The translations under genes were made by a program, and so were the position numbers. 54,663 bases of DNA from Terasakiella pusilla DSM 6293 (GTDB taxonomy: Bacteria; Pseudomonadota; Alphaproteobacteria; Rhodospirillales; Terasakiellaceae): contig NZ_JHYO01000026.1 in assembly GCF_000688235.1 (NCBI RefSeq), positions 1 to 54,663 on the forward strand. The letters are read 5' to 3'. A model generated the notes under the pieces. The model made no database searches. It was not told the DNA's origin and was given only the letters and a program-made list of their open reading frames with translations. Of the stretch, positions 53,110 through 54,663 are shown piece after piece; the first letter of the stretch is position 1, and each line of letters starts with the position of its first letter.

Positions 53110-53475
53110 ATGCATATGAGAAAGCCATTGGCTTGGCTTGCATCAAGTAAAAAGGATTACATGAACTTTCCTGAGGATGTTCAAGACGAGATGGGTTTCG
53201 CACTTGATACTGTTCAATGTGGCAAAACACCAGCGATAGCAAAGCCTTTGAAAGGTGTTGGTGCAGGAGTATATGAACTTATAGACGATTTTAATACAGA
53301 TACATATCGTGCTGTATATACTGTCCAGTTTGAGAATAAAGTTTATGTTCTTCATGCATTTCAAAAGAAGAGTAAATCAGGTATCAAAACACCTCAGAAG
53401 GATGTAGATTTAATCAAAGATAGATTGAAGGCGTTAAAAAGCCATCTTGAAGAGATGAAAAAAAAGAAGGATTGA
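53110..53475 (+). CDS. HigB-like toxin (RelE/ParE superfamily, Gp49 type)
   Basis: A 121-residue protein of the phage-derived Gp49-like/HigB family, probably an mRNA interferase acting on ribosomes. The core reads FPEDVQDEMGFALDTVQCG, then IAKPLKGVGAGVYELIDD and YRAVYTVQFENKVYVLHAF. The C-terminus is Lys-rich. ATG 53110 has GGGAG upstream. The toxin gene comes first and the antitoxin second, which is the HigBA order. The pair lies 58 bp after the integrase and may stabilise the island. Confidence 0.85.
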   Translation: MHMRKPLAWLASSKKDYMNFPEDVQDEMGFALDTVQCGKTPAIAKPLKGVGAGVYELIDDFNTDTYRAVYTVQFENKVYVLHAFQKKSKSGIKTPQKDVDLIKDRLKALKSHLEEMKKKKD

Positions 53476-53480
53476 GCGTT

Positions 53481-53813
53481 ATGACTATAATCGAAATAGA
53501 AGAGGTTGAGGGTTCTGTTTACAATTCGTTGCATGATGAAAAAACAGCGCTAGATATGACTCTAAAGGCGGATTTGGTACATCAAATTCTTGCGTTTAAG
53601 GAAATGAATGACCTTAATCAAACTCAGCTTGGTGAACTTATTGATATGGACCAAGCTGATGTTAGCCGTATGTTACGTGGGAACTTTCGTAATATTGCTG
53701 TTTCAAAGATTTTAAATTGTTTAAGCAAGCTGAGTTATGATGTTGATATTCTTTTGAAACCCCACCCTGTAGCAAATGAGACGGGTGTTGTTAGAGTCCT
53801 TGAAACCGCTTGA
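53481..53813 (+). CDS. HigA-like antitoxin (XRE helix-turn-helix)
   Basis: A 110-residue DNA-binding antitoxin. The helix-turn-helix is LNQTQLGELIDMDQADVSRM at about residues 42-62, in the XRE style, with LRGNFRNIAVSKILNCL after it. It would neutralise the toxin upstream and repress their promoter. ATG 53481 is used since AAGGA lies nine bases before it; a TTG at 53472 overlapping the toxin stop is possible. A terminator follows. Confidence 0.86.
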   Translation: MTIIEIEEVEGSVYNSLHDEKTALDMTLKADLVHQILAFKEMNDLNQTQLGELIDMDQADVSRMLRGNFRNIAVSKILNCLSKLSYDVDILLKPHPVANETGVVRVLETA

Positions 53814-53835
53814 GATTTATAAAGTACAAAAGAAA

Positions 53836-53867
53836 GGCTCCCTGATCTGTAGGGAGCCATATTTTTT
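53836..53867. terminator. Terminator between toxin-antitoxin pair and next gene
   Basis: GGCTCCCT pairs with AGGGAGCC around GATCTGT, followed by ATATTTTTTT. It serves the + strand pair. The stem sequence is also used, in part, in the terminators at 38039 and 39381. Confidence 0.85.
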
Positions 53868-54397
53868 TACCATGTATCAAAAGCTGGAACATCAAGCGGT
53901 AAGTCATTCCGCTTCATAGTAAACTCGCCTTCATCTTCATGAGGATGAAGAACGCCTGTATTGATATCTACTGAGAAATTCTCTGGAAAATCTGCTCCGT
54001 CCTCAATGCCATTGCATACTGCCAAAAGGCAATATTGAAGACGGCTTTCCATATTTGAGAAGATGTTATTCATATATTTGTGCAGCATATAAAATACAAA
54101 TGGGCGTTTCTCAGGCTCAATTTTATCATATTGCCGTTTAAAAGCAGGGATAAGAATACCATCCATCTCATGTAAGCTTCGATAAATGGCATCAAAGCCA
54201 GAAACAAAGACATTTGGCATAAGTGCCCCATCTTCAAGGCAATGAGGCAGGAAGTTATTTTTATATCGGCTTTGATATCGCTTTCTGTATGTCTCAGTAT
54301 GAATAATATAATCGAAGAAGGTGCAGTATGTTTGTGGCGTAGCCCCCAAAAAGTGATCCACACGAAATGTTAGTTTTTCTGGCTTATTCAAATCCAT
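53867..54397 (-). CDS. Hypothetical protein, 5' end probably replaced by IS
   Basis: A 176-residue frame of unknown function. The part from TYCTFFDYIIHTETYRKRY onward (about 155 residues, to 53867) reads like a real protein with acidic and aromatic residues, but I recognise no family. The first 21 or so residues (MDLNKPEKLTFRVDHFLGAT) are encoded by the terminal part of the IS3-type element, and no ribosome-binding site precedes the ATG. The gene was therefore probably truncated by the insertion and may be dead. Confidence 0.5.
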   Translation of the reverse strand: MDLNKPEKLTFRVDHFLGATPQTYCTFFDYIIHTETYRKRYQSRYKNNFLPHCLEDGALMPNVFVSGFDAIYRSLHEMDGILIPAFKRQYDKIEPEKRPFVFYMLHKYMNNIFSNMESRLQYCLLAVCNGIEDGADFPENFSVDINTGVLHPHEDEGEFTMKRNDLPLDVPAFDTW

Positions 54398-54663
54398 GGA
54401 TAAGGAGAAAAGACATGGGAAAACTGAAACGACCAACGCCTGAGCAGATCATCACGAAGCTTCGAGAAGCCGAGGTTATCATTGCCCAAGGCAATACGAT
54501 TGCTATCGCAGCTCGCAAAATCGGTGTGACTGAACAGACCTATTATCGTTGGCGCAACCAATATGGCGGCATGAAAACGTCTCAGGCCAAAAAGATGAAA
54601 GCTTTAGAACAGGAAAACGCCCGCTTGAAGAAAGCGGTTGCGGAACTAACGCTGGACAAGCTT
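54335..54663 (+). mobile_element. IS3-family insertion sequence, left end
   Basis: The transposase gene OrfA begins at 54415. The presumed element end is at about 54335, where TGTGGCGTAGCCCCC fits an IS3-type inverted-repeat start (TG and a C-run) followed by AAAAAGTGATCCA. The rest of the element is outside the window, so the right end and target duplication cannot be seen. Confidence 0.6.
54415..54663 (+). CDS. IS3-family transposase OrfA (partial)
   Basis: The first 83 codons of a small transposase subunit, cut off by the window edge. MGKLKRPTPEQIITKLREAE opens it. The helix-turn-helix is IAIAARKIGVTEQTYYRWRN, and the leucine-zipper-like ALEQENARLKKAVAEL follows. This is the standard OrfA of the IS407-like group, where a frameshift links it to the catalytic OrfB. 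AAGGAG lies seven bases before the ATG. Confidence 0.9.
   Translation, partial: MGKLKRPTPEQIITKLREAEVIIAQGNTIAIAARKIGVTEQTYYRWRNQYGGMKTSQAKKMKALEQENARLKKAVAELTLDKL

Larger units (their letters stand above)
51337..54663. mobile_element. tRNA-Gln-associated integrated element, proximal part
   Basis: From the tRNA 3' end rightward the DNA is AT-rich compared with the core. It begins with a tyrosine recombinase gene and carries a toxin-antitoxin pair and an IS3-family element. This is the usual start of a genomic island. The far end and the duplicated attachment site would be beyond the window. Confidence 0.75.

Noticed and set aside
51337-54663. CRISPR or restriction-type defence locus in the island
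   Set aside because: No regularly spaced repeats, nucleases or methylases are visible; only the integrase, toxin-antitoxin, unknown gene and IS.

Overview
The window looks like chromosome from an alphaproteobacterium, most plausibly a marine member of the Rhodospirillales (for example a Terasakiella-like genus; the genus is a guess). Reasons: the gene order aroA-cmk-rpsA-sppA-ihfB-lapA, a TIGR02300 zinc-ribbon/acidic-tail protein divergent from aroA, argD-argF-hslO, purC-purS-purQ-purL, mreBCD-mrdA-rodA and a TPR lipoprotein-ispE pair, all with typical alphaproteobacterial protein sequences. The core has intermediate GC; the last 3.3 kb is clearly more AT-rich.

Layout. 1-1995: end of an integrated element with a tyrosine integrase, sitting at the 3' end of tRNA-Ala(GGC). 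The tRNA 3' end and its terminator are duplicated in diverged form between tRNA and integrase. 2147-9739: housekeeping block for shikimate pathway, CMP kinase, ribosomal protein S1, SppA protease, IHF beta, a LapA-domain protein and, convergent, an L-cysteine desulfidase-type protein. 10062-16048: a tightly coupled leftward signalling operon of a 1367-residue hybrid histidine kinase, an HD-GYP response regulator and a receiver/ATPase protein resembling RsbW-type kinases. 16549-16639: tRNA-Ser(GGA). 16862-19830: cytidylate-kinase-like protein, Na/Ca exchanger, pteridine-reductase-like SDR and FolB. 20270-24669: ChaC-type cyclotransferase, arginine genes, Hsp33 and a lipoprotein. 24673-31754: TrkH, YeiH-type transporter, SH3 protein, D-2-hydroxyacid dehydrogenase, a second ChaC paralogue and acetoacetyl-CoA synthetase. 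31913-33920: a second HD-GYP protein, a secreted unknown and a TerB-like protein. 34030-38017: purine synthesis genes. 38056-40774: periplasmic binding protein, small membrane protein, DUF1127 protein and a zinc metallopeptidase. 41011-46663: rod-shape operon. 46673-51197: PAS sensor kinase, TPR lipoprotein and IspE. 51262-51336: tRNA-Gln(TTG). 51337-54663: a second integrated element with integrase, HigBA-like toxin-antitoxin pair, and an IS3-family element that seems to have cut into a hypothetical gene.

How it fits together. About 49 kb of vertically inherited core is bracketed by two tRNA-associated integration sites. Both integrases have paired short direct repeats with a 13-bp period just upstream, which suggests a common binding or regulatory design. 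The core is rich in non-coding structure: intrinsic terminators placed inside the pur and mre operons, a nested inverted-repeat leader before mreB, a hairpin before hslO, an rpsA leader, a lone DnaA box between inverted repeats at 19902-20187, and a strong terminator at 10027 with no annotated gene reading into it. No CRISPR array or classical defence locus was seen. The best candidates for something undescribed are the signalling operon at 10062-16048 and the duplicated, covarying tRNA-terminator unit at 1763-2013.
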